Shown piece by piece: positions 48,152 through 56,493 of a stretch of 64,000 nt of DNA. The notes beneath the pieces were generated by a model. The model worked only from the letters and a program-made list of their open reading frames with translations, was not told the origin of the DNA and searched no databases. How positions within the stretch are numbered: the first letter of the stretch is position 1; each line of letters opens with the position of its first letter. The position numbers and the translations under genes were made by a program. The DNA comes from Tuwongella immobilis. Its GTDB lineage: Bacteria > Planctomycetota > Planctomycetia > Gemmatales > Gemmataceae. The stretch lies in assembly GCF_901538355.1 (NCBI RefSeq), contig NZ_LR593887.1, positions 4,378,920 to 4,442,919 of the forward strand, written 5' to 3'.

Positions 48152-50764
48152 ATGTCTACCACCGCCATGGATCGGCCGCTTTCGGAACGAGTCCAAGATG
48201 TCCTGCGTCGTGCGGGCAATCCGTTTCGCAATTATTTCGCCCGCAATCCCGATGATGAAGTCTGCGCACGCTATCACGTGGCGGAACTCTTTGCCGCCGA
48301 ACGGGATCTGCTGCTCAGCGTCGTCGATCTGTATCGCTATGACCCGACCACGCACTCCGAAATTGTCCCGATTCTGGGCAACAAGGGGGCCGGCAAGACG
48401 CACCTGCTGCATTCGATCAAACACGGCGGCGAGGGTGCTTGGCAACTGCTCGTCACCCCCGGCGTGTATCAGAAAGATTCCGATTTCCTCGAATATCTGC
48501 TGTTCCAAATCATCGACACGCTGCTGGGCGGTGGCCGACAGAAGGGCGTGCGTCCGCTCGATTATGTGGGCGATCAACTCACGCGGCGATTGCTCAGCGC
48601 AGCACTCAAGGACATGAGCCCCGATCAGAAGATCGACCTGTTCCCGCCTCCTGGCCTGGGTCGCTGGGCCAAGCGATTGGGGCTGGGCGGCACGCAAGCC
48701 ACGGAACGCTGCGACTGGCTGGCGGAACAATTGGCCGGGTACAACACCTTTGGCCGCGCCCCGATGCCGCTGACCAACGCGCTCAACGAATCCGGCATTG
48801 GCATCGAACAAGCCGTTGCCCTGATTGCCGCTTACGTCGAAAAGACCGAAGCCCACAATACCGCCGGGCTGATGCGCCGCACCATCTATCAAGGATTCGT
48901 GCGAGCAACGCTGCTCCGCGATGAATCCGCGCTGGCGGGCTTCCTCACCTACGGATTCGCCGAACTCGATTTCAAGGTCCGCCCCACCCGGCAAGATCTC
49001 GTGCTGGCACTGTTCAAGGTGCTGATGGAAGTGTTCCGCACCTTGAAAACGCCCGTGGTCGTCGCCTTCGATCAGTTGGAAGATTTGCTGCTGGCCCGCC
49101 GAAGCGATGACGCCCATAAGATTGCCGAAGCATTCTTCGCTGGCATCGTGCAGGTGATGCACCAGATTGACGGCCTCTGCTTCCTGATCTTCGCCGAGCG
49201 CGGCCTGTGGAATCGATTCGTCCCATCGTTGGATGGTTACATCCAAGACCGGCTTAATAATCCGATCCATGTTCCCCGTCACGGAACAGTCAAAGCCTTG
49301 CGATTGGAAGCGCCGTCGCCCGAACTCACCCGTCGAGTGGTGGAAGCGCGCTTGCGACCGGCCTTGGACGAACTCGGGATGTCTGGCGAACTGTCGAGCA
49401 TCTATCCCTTTACCGACGATCAGGTGGTGCGCATCGCCCGCACCGAACCGACCTTGCGGGATATGCTGCAACAATTCCGGCATTTGTTCGATCATCTGGT
49501 GTATGGATCGGAGAGCGAGCTCCGCCCTTCGACCGCTGCGACGGCCCCGCTCGCCCCTGCACGCAGCGAAGTCTCCAACCCGCGCTTCGACTTGCCGACC
49601 TCCTCGCCAACGATGACTCCGACGATGGCCGGGATGCCGATGCCCGCAGCGCCGGCGAGCATGCCGACTCCGACGAGTTACGAAAAATCGTCGATTCACG
49701 AGAAATCGTCGATTCACGAAATCCCGTCGATTTACGAGAAATCGTCGATTCACGAAATCCCGTCGATGCCGAGCGGCAGCAACGTCCCCGTGCCGCCCGA
49801 GATGAACTTGCCGAGCGCATCCGCCGATTGGGTTGCGCCATCGATGCCCGAAGCCGCGGCCCCGGCAAGCCTTCCGGCGGAACCGGCTGAACTGCCGCCC
49901 ACGATTGCCGCCATCACCGATGCCGCATCTTCCGAAATGGAAGCCGATCGCCCGCCGGTTGATGAATTCGCGGATGGTGAGCCGACCGCCCCGGCCAATC
50001 GCATCGCCGAGATGCTGCCGCCGCCGGTGGAGTTGCCCAGCGTCAAATCGGTGATGCTGGTCGAATCGCCGACACCGGAAACGCCCGCGATTCTGCCGAT
50101 GCCGCACATCGCCAGCACCCCCGCTCGCAGTTCCCAATTGACGCAGGAGATGCTCGTCGAAATGTGGGAACAAGAGCAACGGGCCGCGTATCGCAAGTTG
50201 GAACCGGAAGGTGCCTTGCCGGGCGCAACTCGTGAACTGCAAGCGGGTTTGGGCGCATTCTTGCAGTTGTGCCACGAACACGGCGTCAAGCTCGGCCCGT
50301 GGCGATTGCAGCATGTGGTCAGCGAATACACCTTCGGCGAACACCCCACCTACGGGGCCATCACCCTGGCACATTGGGCCTGCAAGGATGGCCAACCGTG
50401 GAAGGTCGGCATCGGTCTGTTCCTGGCCAAGGGGGCGGGCAAGCCGAAGGATCTCGAAGTCAAACTCTCGTCGATGAGTGTGAATCCGACCGTCGTCGAT
50501 CACCTGATTCTGTTGCGGCCCGAAGATGACCTGTCGCTGACGGGCAAATCGAAGACGCTGTGGCAAGATTCGGAGCGTCGCGGTCAGCATGCCCGGCTGG
50601 AACCCGTGTCGCTGGAAGGCTTTGCGATGCTGTACAGCTTCCCGCGTTGGCTGGCGAGCGTGACCGATGCCCTGCCAGACGGTCAACCGCTGCCCAACTT
50701 GGGCGACCTGATCCAAGAACACTGCGAAAAATTGTTGGAACAGGTCTGCATGCCGATTCAGTGA
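48152..50764 (+). CDS. P-loop ATPase with C-terminal uncharacterised domain
   Basis: The protein has 870 residues from the ATG at 48152 (GGAG site 8 bases upstream); an ATG at 48131 overlapping the previous stop is also possible. The ATPase domain spans about 20-430: Walker A GNKGAGKT at 76-83, a Walker B-type VVVAFDQLEDLL near 300-311, and RDMLQQFRHLFDHLVYG ending the lid. The DQxE form of Walker B resembles ORC/Cdc6 or TnsC-like AAA+ proteins. A Pro/Ala-rich linker (430-660) includes five 6-residue repeats (511-540). The C-terminal domain (about 665-870) has HWACKDGQPWKVGIGLFLAKG followed by VDHLILLRPEDD, reminiscent of a restriction-enzyme-like core but without a proven metal site. Together with the preceding gene it forms a two-gene module. 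Confidence 0.82.
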   Translation: MSTTAMDRPLSERVQDVLRRAGNPFRNYFARNPDDEVCARYHVAELFAAERDLLLSVVDLYRYDPTTHSEIVPILGNKGAGKTHLLHSIKHGGEGAWQLLVTPGVYQKDSDFLEYLLFQIIDTLLGGGRQKGVRPLDYVGDQLTRRLLSAALKDMSPDQKIDLFPPPGLGRWAKRLGLGGTQATERCDWLAEQLAGYNTFGRAPMPLTNALNESGIGIEQAVALIAAYVEKTEAHNTAGLMRRTIYQGFVRATLLRDESALAGFLTYGFAELDFKVRPTRQDLVLALFKVLMEVFRTLKTPVVVAFDQLEDLLLARRSDDAHKIAEAFFAGIVQVMHQIDGLCFLIFAERGLWNRFVPSLDGYIQDRLNNPIHVPRHGTVKALRLEAPSPELTRRVVEARLRPALDELGMSGELSSIYPFTDDQVVRIARTEPTLRDMLQQFRHLFDHLVYGSESELRPSTAATAPLAPARSEVSNPRFDLPTSSPTMTPTMAGMPMPAAPASMPTPTSYEKSSIHEKSSIHEIPSIYEKSSIHEIPSMPSGSNVPVPPEMNLPSASADWVAPSMPEAAAPASLPAEPAELPPTIAAITDAASSEMEADRPPVDEFADGEPTAPANRIAEMLPPPVELPSVKSVMLVESPTPETPAILPMPHIASTPARSSQLTQEMLVEMWEQEQRAAYRKLEPEGALPGATRELQAGLGAFLQLCHEHGVKLGPWRLQHVVSEYTFGEHPTYGAITLAHWACKDGQPWKVGIGLFLAKGAGKPKDLEVKLSSMSVNPTVVDHLILLRPEDDLSLTGKSKTLWQDSERRGQHARLEPVSLEGFAMLYSFPRWLASVTDALPDGQPLPNLGDLIQEHCEKLLEQVCMPIQ
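49682..49771 (+). repeat. five 18-bp tandem repeats inside the ATPase gene
   Basis: The unit encodes six residues, EKSSIH or EIPSIY/EIPSM, in the order EKSSIH, EKSSIH, EIPSIY, EKSSIH, EIPSMP, at residues 511-540 of the ATPase. It keeps the frame and lies in the linker between the ATPase and C-terminal domains. Confidence 0.9.
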
Positions 50765-50783
50765 GAAGATTGTGGTACACTCT

Positions 50784-50836
50784 GACCACCGCAGCCGTTG
50801 GGCAATCGTGCCGAACGGGTCTGCGGTGGTCTTTTT
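50784..50836 (+). terminator. strong hairpin with T-run between ATPase and rph
   Basis: GACCACCGCAG (50784-50794) and CTGCGGTGGTC (50821-50831) form a perfect 11-bp stem, with an inner CCGTT/AACGG helix, followed by TTTTT. It lies 20 bases past the ATPase stop and 29 bases before rph. It is probably the terminator of the ATPase module, or a leader attenuator of rph; an extended -10-like TGGTACACT lies at 50773-50781. Confidence 0.75.
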
Positions 50837-50864
50837 GCTTCCTCGACCGCGCAGGATGATTCCG

Positions 50865-51599
50865 ATGAGTGATGCGATCGTGAGTAATCGCCCCAACCAA
50901 CGCTGCAATAACGAGTTGCGACCGCTGACCTTCGAAAAAGGCTTCACCCGACAAGCCTCGGGGAGTGTGTTGGTGCGGTCGGGTCGAACGGTGGTCCTCT
51001 GCACCTGCACGCTCGAAGCCAACGTGCCGCCGTTTCTGGTGGGCAAAAACAAAGGGTGGCTAACTGCGGAATACAGCATGCTGCCCGGTTCCACTCAGGG
51101 TCGCAAGCCGCGCGACAAAGCCGGCAAAGTCGATGGGCGATCGGTCGAGATTCAGCGACTCATCGGTCGCAGTCTGCGGGCCATTGTCAATCTGAATGCG
51201 CTGGGCGAGCGCACTCTGTGGCTGGATTGCGATGTGCTGGATGCCGATGGGGGCACCCGCACAGCCAGCATTAACGGCGCGTATGTGGCCATGATGCTGG
51301 CGCTCACCAAGCACGCCGCCGAGTTGGGGCCAATCGAATCGATCGTCACCGATTCCGTCGCGGCCATCAGCGTCGGCATCGTCGATGGCGAGCCACGGCT
51401 TGACCTGGAATATGTCGAAGACCGAGACGCGGAAGTCGATATGAATTTGGTCATGACCGGCAGCGGCCGATTCATCGAAGTGCAAGGTTCGGGCGAAGAG
51501 GCGACATTCAGCCGAGCGCAACTCCAAGACTTGATTGCACTTGGGGAACAGGGCATCGCCGAGATTACCCAGTTGCAACAAGCGGCCCTGCAGAGCTGA
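50865..51599 (+). CDS. rph: ribonuclease PH
   Basis: The protein has 244 residues from the ATG at 50865 (AGGA 8 bases upstream); the open frame upstream crosses the hairpin and is not used. Family signatures: NELRPLTFEKGFTRQASGSVLV, RTVVLCTCTLEANVPPF, WLTAEYSMLPGSTQGR, RSVEIQRLIGRSLRAIV, LWLDCDVLDADGGTRTASI, DLEYVEDRDAEVDMNLVMTG, and FIEVQGSGEEATFSR. RNase PH trims tRNA 3' ends by phosphorolysis in the cytoplasm. The length is normal. The phosphate-binding residues (R-x6-GR region, GTR) are present. Confidence 0.96.
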   Translation: MSDAIVSNRPNQRCNNELRPLTFEKGFTRQASGSVLVRSGRTVVLCTCTLEANVPPFLVGKNKGWLTAEYSMLPGSTQGRKPRDKAGKVDGRSVEIQRLIGRSLRAIVNLNALGERTLWLDCDVLDADGGTRTASINGAYVAMMLALTKHAAELGPIESIVTDSVAAISVGIVDGEPRLDLEYVEDRDAEVDMNLVMTGSGRFIEVQGSGEEATFSRAQLQDLIALGEQGIAEITQLQQAALQS

Positions 51600-51696
51600 C
51601 GGCTCGACTAGACAGGCTTCCGACGACCTGCTAAGAGACCGCCCATCAGTCATCAATCGGGGCAGCCCCGAAGCAAGACGCATGGGAGGCACACAC

Positions 51697-52731
51697 ATGG
51701 ATCGTCGGAATTTTCTGCTGACGGCCGGTCTGACCTGGTTGGGCAGCAATGGCGTCGCTTGGGCACAAGACGTGCCATCGCTCAGTTCCATCGCACCGGC
51801 ACCGCATCCCTATGCGATCACACCCGCCGCTGGCAAGTGGATGGTACTCATCAATTCGTACATGGGTCCGAAAGCGCCCATGATGGCCGAAGAATTCTGC
51901 ACGGTGTTGCGCCGCGATTATCGCCTCCCCGCATACTTGTACAACCGTGGCGGAGAAGAACGCGAACGCGAAAAAGCCCGCATTGCCGCCTTGCGTGCCC
52001 AACAAGAAGCCTTCTTCAAGCAGTTGAATACCGAAGTCGTGCCGGGGCGCATCCGCACCGTGCGAATCGAAGAACAATACGCCGTGCTGGTGGGCGGATT
52101 CCCCGACATGGAAGCGGCCCGCAAAGCCCTCGACCAGATCCGCAAACTGCCCCCGCCGAAGCAAACCCACTTGCTCGATTCGACGATGATCGCCACCAAT
52201 GCAGACGAAAAGACCAAAGGCGAAGTCCTGCAAACGGCCTACCTGAATCCGTTCTTATCCGGATTTGTGGTGCCCAACCCGACGGCACCGAAAGATGTCG
52301 ATCCCGACGCCGGCAAGCCCGATCCGATTCTGAAGGATCTCAACCGCGGCGAACGCTATAGCGTGCTCAATTGCAAAAAAGAATGGACGATGGTCGTAAA
52401 GGTGTACCATGCACCGGCCGTGGTTCAGTCACGCGGCACGAGCGGCGATTTCGTGAAGAAGCTGTTCGGCGGCAAGTCCAACGAAACGCTCAACGCCATC
52501 GCCAAACAAGCGGTCAGCCTCGCCGAATTCCTACGCGGCTTCAAGCCGCAGGGCTACGAAGCCTATGTGCTGCACACGGCCTATTCCAGCATCGTCTGCG
52601 TCGGCCAATACGACTCCCCGCAAGACGCCCAATTCGCCCAAACCGCCAAAACCCTCGGTGGCATGAAACTTGGCTCCATCGATCAACTGATGATTAATCC
52701 GTTGCCGATGCGCGTGCCCCGATTCGAGTGA
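51697..52731 (+). CDS. Tat-exported protein with two SPOR-like halves
   Basis: The protein has 344 residues from the ATG at 51697, with GGGAGG 7 bases upstream. The signal is Tat-like (DRRNFLLTAGLTWLGSNGVAWA). The first half contains KWMVLINSYMGPKAPMMAEEFC ... LPAYLYN ... QYAVLVGGFPDMEAARKALDQI. The second half contains EWTMVVKVYHAP ... AYVLHTAYSSIVCVGQYDSPQDAQFAQTAKTL. Both have the order strand, helix, strand, strand, helix of a SPOR-type domain, so the protein looks like an internal duplication. SPOR domains bind denuded glycan of peptidoglycan at division sites; that role here is inferred only from pattern. It lies 97 bases after rph. Confidence 0.75.
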   Translation: MDRRNFLLTAGLTWLGSNGVAWAQDVPSLSSIAPAPHPYAITPAAGKWMVLINSYMGPKAPMMAEEFCTVLRRDYRLPAYLYNRGGEEREREKARIAALRAQQEAFFKQLNTEVVPGRIRTVRIEEQYAVLVGGFPDMEAARKALDQIRKLPPPKQTHLLDSTMIATNADEKTKGEVLQTAYLNPFLSGFVVPNPTAPKDVDPDAGKPDPILKDLNRGERYSVLNCKKEWTMVVKVYHAPAVVQSRGTSGDFVKKLFGGKSNETLNAIAKQAVSLAEFLRGFKPQGYEAYVLHTAYSSIVCVGQYDSPQDAQFAQTAKTLGGMKLGSIDQLMINPLPMRVPRFE

Positions 52732-52745
52732 TGCGTGGTTGCACC

Positions 52746-52763
52746 GGGCCAATCTTGTGGCCC
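52746..52763 (+). terminator. hairpin after the SPOR-like gene
   Basis: GGGCCA and TGGCCC form a 6-bp stem with a 6-base loop, 15 bases past the stop. There is no T-run. Confidence 0.4.
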
Positions 52764-52805
52764 AGCACACGGGGAGGAGTTGCCAGAATTTTTACCGACC
52801 TCCCC

Positions 52806-52834
52806 TTGTGAAGCCACGAATCGGCTGGTATAAA
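52806..52834 (+). promoter_or_regulatory. promoter of tRNA-Lys
   Basis: TTGTGA (52806-52811) and TATAAA (52829-52834) are 17 bases apart, with TGG directly before the -10 (extended -10). Start near 52841, six bases before the tRNA. Confidence 0.8.
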
Positions 52835-52846
52835 GAGAGTGTTGTT

Positions 52847-52919
<73 letters not shown>

Positions 52920-52934
52920 CTTAATCCAACGCGA

Positions 52935-52966
52935 ACGACCAGCGAATCCAATCGCTGGTCGTTTTT
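52935..52966 (+). terminator. intrinsic terminator after tRNA-Lys
   Basis: An 11-bp stem (52935-52945 with 52952-52962) with a 6-base loop runs into TTTTTCGTTTT. It ends the tRNA transcript 16 bases past the tRNA. Confidence 0.9.
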
Positions 52967-53126
52967 CGTTTTCCGCTCGCAGTCATCAATCCCGCGCGAA
53001 TCCCATCCATTTCGCCGCTGCAACTTTCATAAACGGCTCGGCATATCGATCAACCGCCAAAATCCACAAGAATCTTACGCCAATCAGATCTATCTCATGT
53101 ATCGAAATCCTGGTGCTTTTGGACGC

Positions 53127-53594
53127 TCATCGGCCGATGAGTTTCTGGAGTGCCTGATAGATTTCGCGATGATGCACAACCAGATATCGCTGAGGTGCGT
53201 CCAGCGACGGGAACACACGCGGAATGGGAATCCATTCAACGACACGGTGATGCGTTGCGAATCGGATCCGAATCCTCGTGGAAGCACCGTCGTCGAAAGC
53301 CACCACCACCGAAACGGGTGTCGAGGAGCAGGTATAGTCAAATTCTCCCGATGCGAGCAGCTCGGATACGGACTTTGACTGAATGAACATCTGTTGAAAC
53401 AAATTTAGAATACGCGGATTGGTCTCGATTCGGCCATCGGGGAATCGAACCGAGGTGACTCGCACATCGGGATCGCCCGGAACAAACGGCGTCACCGCAT
53501 TCACAATCCACGGCTGATGCATCAAGATCGATAAATCGACGAAGAGTGCAGTCGCGATGATCGCAATCTTTGTCTGAGTCTTTGTCAATCTCAT
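53127..53594 (-). CDS. small membrane-anchored protein of unknown function
   Basis: The protein has 155 residues from the ATG at 53592-53594 (AGGA 8 bases upstream). Residues 8-26 are one membrane helix or uncleaved signal (KIAIIATALFVDLSILMH). The rest is a soluble domain probably outside the cytoplasm: VRVTSVRFPDGRIETNPRI, FDYTCSSTPVSVVVAFDDGAS, RIRIRFATHHRVVEWIPIPRVFP, and a C-terminal helix. No family was recognised and no catalytic residues stand out. It lies downstream of tRNA-Lys on the opposite strand. Confidence 0.65.
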   Translation of the reverse strand: MRLTKTQTKIAIIATALFVDLSILMHQPWIVNAVTPFVPGDPDVRVTSVRFPDGRIETNPRILNLFQQMFIQSKSVSELLASGEFDYTCSSTPVSVVVAFDDGASTRIRIRFATHHRVVEWIPIPRVFPSLDAPQRYLVVHHREIYQALQKLIGR

Positions 53595-53801
53595 CAGCCA
53601 TCCTGGTATGAGGAGATTCAGCGATCGTGGGAATTGTCCTGCCCCAAATCGGGGAGTTTGGGAACGGAGAAATCGATTCCCACAGCGGTGGTCTTTCCAC
53701 AACGATTCCACGAATCGGAAGGGTCACTGAAAAGACAGCCTCGCCAAAACGGTGATTCGACGCGAAAGATCATGACCGGGAATCTCGGTCAATGTTGAGA
53801 T

Positions 53802-53824
53802 CCCCCGTCATGCTTCAACGGGGG
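53802..53824 (-). terminator. hairpin after the BshC-like gene
   Basis: CCCCCGT (53802-53808) and ACGGGGG (53818-53824) form a 7-bp stem with a 9-base loop, 70 bases past the minus-strand stop at 53894. There is no T-run. Confidence 0.4.
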
Positions 53825-53893
53825 ACAGTTTACACACGCGATTCTTCATCCGTCAATTGCGAAGTGGGGTTCCCAATCGACGGGCGGCGGAAC

Positions 53894-55528
53894 TCATTGG
53901 CGAGCCGACAGTACCGATTGGGCGGCGAGTGATTGCATGAACGGGCGGAGGGTTGATTCGGGATACAATGCCAGGGGGAAATCGCGGCGTTCGAGGCGGC
54001 CATTGGCGGCGGCTTCGGACTTGGCGATTTCGAGTTGCTCGGCAGAATGCTTGAGTGGCTGCTCAACCGCTGGTCGGATGGTTTCCGTCAGAGTCTGCAA
54101 GGTCTGGAACCACTGTCGGCGTTCCGCGCGACCCGTGGGCGCATCGCGGACCAGCGCCGCTTTTTGAGCGATGGCAGCGGATTCCGAATCGCTTAGCGCA
54201 GTATCAGCGGAGAGGTGACGCTGCGGATTCCAGAACAGATCACGCTGATATTGGTGAGCATGTCGAACTTCGCGGGCATGGCTGGCAAAGCCCGGCAGCG
54301 GTAGATGCAGCGTCGCGGAGAGCACCGCAAACTGCGGAACCGGCAGCGCAAAGGCTTGCGAAATCAGCACATCGGTCACTTCGTCGTATTTCCCGCCACC
54401 GATGCCGTGAATGAAGAACTCGCTAAGAATCAAGCGGGCGTACAAAGTTGTCGTGAGCGCCTTCGTGCGGATGCGGATGCCGGTGGCAATCATCGTCTGC
54501 CAGCGATCGATCCAATGATCGTCAATTTGCGGGGGCAGCGTGGCCAGCAGTTGGTCGCCGTTGAAGAGTTGCAATCCGGCCGCGCTCGTGGAAACGAACA
54601 TTCGTCCACGACGGGGATCACCGTGTCGCCAAATCCAAAACGGGGCTTCGACTCGGTCGCCACTGACTTCCAGATCCGGCACCGGATGGTTGCGACTACG
54701 GATTCCGTGGAGACGGCGATAGTCGTGAACCGCCGAATTGTAGCGATCTCGGAACAACGGCAAATCGGTAAGAATGTGTCCCACGAAGCGGGCGAAACTC
54801 GGCAGCGTCGCCAACCGGGACATGGGCAATTCGAGATTCACGCAACCCCATTGTCGCTCGAAGCTGCGACGGGCTCGCACGATGCGCTCGCCGAGCAGGT
54901 CGGTCATGGTGGCGCGGGCGGTCATCGTGCGCCAGAATTCTTCGGCCAATGGCAGATAGCCCCAGTTGCGGGTGCGTTCTGCCAATCGTTCGGGAAAGCT
55001 GGCAAACAGAGCTTCGTCTTGGACGCGGCGTTCCTCGTAGGGCGTTTCACCCGCGTAGCTGTCATAGGCCAGCGATGCGAGTTGGACATCCTCGGGGGAT
55101 TGTGGCGGAGATTCGCCGGACCACACGGGCAAATGCATCGACGCGGATTTCAACGTATCGTGATCGACAATTAAATTGAGCGCGACGGCTTGCTGGGCGG
55201 CGGCGAATCCGGCGAGGGCAAAATTTTTCGCCCACACTCCGGGATGGAACAACTCGGGCTGATGGCCTGCGGCAATAATCCGGCACGGATCGCGCCCATG
55301 CAGCGACGGCACGGGCTCGCCCGCTTCGCGATGGTAGGCTTGGGCGGCGGCAATTGCTTCGCGGGCGGCATCGGCGCGGAGTTGTCGCAATGACATTCCG
55401 CCGATTTGCAGATCGTCGAGGAGCCCTTGGCGATTCTGCCGAGCCGCCTCCGCCCAAGTCGCGGGAGCAGGCTCAGCCAGAATCGCACGATTCGCCTTGG
55501 GAGCTTGAAAACGTCGGCCAGCGATCAA
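53894..55528 (-). CDS. large cytoplasmic protein with weak BshC-like features
   Basis: The protein has 544 residues with a TTG start (55526-55528) set by GGAG 8 bases upstream. The start overlaps the glycosyltransferase stop as TTGA, so translation is coupled. Residues about 85-130 read AAGHQPELFHPGVWAKNFAL ... LNLIVDHDTLKS, resembling the TGQQPGLF...K segment at the start of BshC, the cysteine-adding enzyme of bacillithiol synthesis. Later, FFIHGIGGGKYDEVTD recalls the BshC GPGE-type loop. The rest is alpha-helical without clear landmarks. No signal peptide or membrane helix is present. The assignment to the BshC superfamily is tentative; its coupling to a glycosyltransferase suggests a shared small-molecule pathway. 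Confidence 0.55.
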   Translation of the reverse strand: MIAGRRFQAPKANRAILAEPAPATWAEAARQNRQGLLDDLQIGGMSLRQLRADAAREAIAAAQAYHREAGEPVPSLHGRDPCRIIAAGHQPELFHPGVWAKNFALAGFAAAQQAVALNLIVDHDTLKSASMHLPVWSGESPPQSPEDVQLASLAYDSYAGETPYEERRVQDEALFASFPERLAERTRNWGYLPLAEEFWRTMTARATMTDLLGERIVRARRSFERQWGCVNLELPMSRLATLPSFARFVGHILTDLPLFRDRYNSAVHDYRRLHGIRSRNHPVPDLEVSGDRVEAPFWIWRHGDPRRGRMFVSTSAAGLQLFNGDQLLATLPPQIDDHWIDRWQTMIATGIRIRTKALTTTLYARLILSEFFIHGIGGGKYDEVTDVLISQAFALPVPQFAVLSATLHLPLPGFASHAREVRHAHQYQRDLFWNPQRHLSADTALSDSESAAIAQKAALVRDAPTGRAERRQWFQTLQTLTETIRPAVEQPLKHSAEQLEIAKSEAAANGRLERRDFPLALYPESTLRPFMQSLAAQSVLSARQ

Positions 55529-56325
55529 GAAACCATCTCCGAAAAATTCACCGGCTCAACCGGCCGACCACACTGACACGCCGACGCGGTGGGTACGCCC
55601 GCCGAGCAGCGACAACGGACCGACGCGATGGGAAGCGGATCCCGTTCGGCGGCTTCGATGACGCGATGATAGTACGCCAATCGCTCCTCGGCATCGTTGA
55701 GCACACCACCGAAGGCACGATTCGGGTCCAAATAGAGTCGCGGGACGGCAATTTCGTGGATCCGCAACCCCAACCGGGCTGCCTGCACCCACAATTGCAA
55801 CGGCATGCCCCAACTGGTTTCGGTGATTCGCAGCCCCGCGACGGCCTCGCGTCGATAGGCTTTGAAGCCGCAGAACGCATCGGTGATATTCAATCCGTAG
55901 CGTTCGTTGATTTCTTCGGTAATCTGCCGATTGATAAATCGACGATCCGTGGGCGCGGGCGTATCTTGGCGAAAATCGCGCAAGTACCGACTGCTGGAGA
56001 CGATATCGATATCCGAGTGCATCGCTTCAAGCAGCACCGGAATCCGATTCGGCTCATGCTGACCATCACAGTCCATCGTTACCAGCACGTCGTAATCGTG
56101 CTGCAACAGATAGTCAAATGCCGTGATGAGGGCGGCACCATACCCCCGATTTTTCGGGTGATGCACCAGGTGAATCCCAGTTTGCCGCTCGAGAATGTCG
56201 GCTGTGCCATCGCTCGATCCGTCGTTGATGCACAGAATATCCGGGCTGTATTTCTTGACTTCGGCCAGGACGCGTTCCACCGTCTTGGCTTCGTTGTAAA
56301 CAGGAATCGCCGTCAGCCAGCGCAT
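55525..56325 (-). CDS. family 2 glycosyltransferase
   Basis: The protein has 266 residues from the ATG at 56323-56325, with AGGAG 10 bases upstream; the upstream ATG at 56352 adds unconserved residues. The GT-A fold is clear: MRWLTAIPVYNEAKTVERVL, ILCINDGSSDGTADI, LVHHPKNRGYGAALITAFDYL, DVLVTMDCDGQHEPNRIP (the DxD-type metal site), SSRYLRDF, and DAFCGFKAYRREAV. It resembles dolichol-phosphate mannosyltransferase-type enzymes but has no C-terminal membrane helices. The last 30 residues carry a Cys cluster (CRC and CQC) that is unusual for the family. Its stop overlaps the start of the BshC-like gene. Confidence 0.9.
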   Translation of the reverse strand: MRWLTAIPVYNEAKTVERVLAEVKKYSPDILCINDGSSDGTADILERQTGIHLVHHPKNRGYGAALITAFDYLLQHDYDVLVTMDCDGQHEPNRIPVLLEAMHSDIDIVSSSRYLRDFRQDTPAPTDRRFINRQITEEINERYGLNITDAFCGFKAYRREAVAGLRITETSWGMPLQLWVQAARLGLRIHEIAVPRLYLDPNRAFGGVLNDAEERLAYYHRVIEAAERDPLPIASVRCRCSAGVPTASACQCGRPVEPVNFSEMVS

Positions 56326-56493
56326 GTCCGGAACTCTCCTGGCAAGATGCAAGTCGGGAAGCTATGCTCATTTTAGACATCGTCGCAGGCGATATCAAAA
56401 CCGCGATTGCGAGTCGGCCCATGAATTCGCACAATACCCATCAGGCTTGCGAGATGGTTAACGATTGGATGCCGTCTCAGGCCGGGGAGATTC

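Noticed and set aside
48113-51094. A 990-codon minus-strand open frame opposite the ATPase and rph
   Set aside because: Shadow of conserved plus-strand proteins; no family signatures.
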